A stretch of 5,050 bases of DNA from Candidatus Hodarchaeota archaeon (GTDB lineage Archaea; Asgardarchaeota; Heimdallarchaeia; Hodarchaeales; YT1-057). The translations under genes were made by a program, and so were the position numbers. The stretch lies in NCBI GenBank assembly GCA_016839955.1, contig JAEOTI010000191.1, positions 1 to 5,050 of the forward strand, read 5' to 3'. The notes under the pieces were generated by a model. That model saw nothing but the letters and a program-made list of their open reading frames with translations. It did no database searches and was not told the DNA's origin. Of the stretch, positions 4,945 to 5,050 are shown piece by piece (the first letter of the stretch is position 1; every line of letters begins with the position of its first letter).

Positions 4945-5050
4945 CTAACCAACCAATTTCTGCTCCCTTCTATATTCATAATCCATAATTCCAAGAGATC
5001 GATATAGATTTTCTATCATGTACGCTTAAGCGTACATAAGCAAATTTCTC
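4945..5050 (-). other. Possible 3' end of a minus-strand neighbour gene (two competing frames)
   Basis: On the minus strand one frame is open from the window edge (5050) to TGA at 4976 and reads EKFAYVRLSVHD and onward for 24 codons. A second frame starts at ATG 5019 directly after a TAA and reads MIENLYRSLGIMDYEYRREQ before TAG at 4945. Both have natural-looking residue use, and a single frameshift near 5010 would join them. They may be the tail of a gene lying to the right of the window. No family is recognised, and chance open frames cannot be excluded at this length. Confidence 0.25.
5018..5037. repeat. Perfect 20-bp palindrome
   Basis: ATGTACGCTT (5018-5027) is followed immediately by its exact reverse complement (5028-5037) with no spacer, centred on CTTAAG. 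It is notably more GC-containing than the AT-rich surroundings and has no T-run beside it, so it does not look like a terminator. It could be an operator for a dimeric regulator, a recombination or element-end site, or a cruciform-forming sequence. The sequence alone does not decide. Confidence 0.8.

Noticed and set aside
4597..5007. Plus-strand open frame of 136 codons overlapping the ABC end and HTH segment
   Set aside because: It is a different frame from the HTH/coiled-coil sequence, which has the clear protein-like pattern (HTH plus exact heptads). This frame reads as a shadow, with no motif or supported start.
1..5050. CRISPR arrays, tRNA or rRNA genes
   Set aside because: No regularly spaced direct repeats, tRNA arm patterns or rRNA-like conserved stretches were seen on either strand.

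Overview
The window is AT-rich and most likely archaeal. TATA-box-like elements lie a short distance upstream of well-placed Shine-Dalgarno (SD) sites. The extracytoplasmic solute-binding protein has a signal peptide, no lipobox cysteine, and a C-terminal membrane anchor ending in a lysine-rich tail. This style is common in Asgard and some other archaea. The lineage is inferred from style only, because no rRNA or marker gene is present.

Left part (1-2280, minus strand): two tandem paralogous genes for family 5 (oligopeptide/DppA type) solute-binding proteins, 22 bp apart and probably co-transcribed. The first is complete; the second runs off the left edge. The complete protein appears circularly permuted. 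The segment that normally forms the C-terminal third of the family sits directly after the signal peptide, and the chain ends where that segment would normally begin, followed by a membrane anchor. The partial paralog starts with the same 'C-terminal' segment, so the arrangement looks like a small family and not a one-off accident. No permease or complete ATPase partner is visible.

Middle (2281-3250): a divergent promoter region, then an unrecognised secreted or membrane-anchored protein of 177 residues on the plus strand. It has a near-ideal SD and ends at a strong hairpin plus T-run terminator. A second inverted repeat lies between it and the next, convergent gene.

Right-middle (3249-4043, minus strand): a probable DNA-binding protein with an N-terminal beta-rich domain resembling PC4/Whirly/PUR-type single-stranded nucleic-acid binders, a low-complexity linker, and a C-terminal winged-helix-like domain. 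A TATA-like element inside its longest open frame suggests that it starts at the internal ATG (3983).

Right end (about 4190-5050): this looks like a scar of joined gene pieces. A small single-span membrane protein with an SD and a TTG start runs into the back half of a LolD/MacB-type ABC ATPase that has no Walker A. After a single TGA the same reading frame continues as a helix-turn-helix plus perfect-heptad coiled-coil protein that has no start codon. Beyond it are short minus-strand open frames that may be the tail of a neighbouring gene, and a perfect 20-bp palindrome near the window edge. The genes do not form one obvious pathway. The strongest candidate for something undescribed is the permuted binding-protein family; the second is the ABC/HTH remnant locus.
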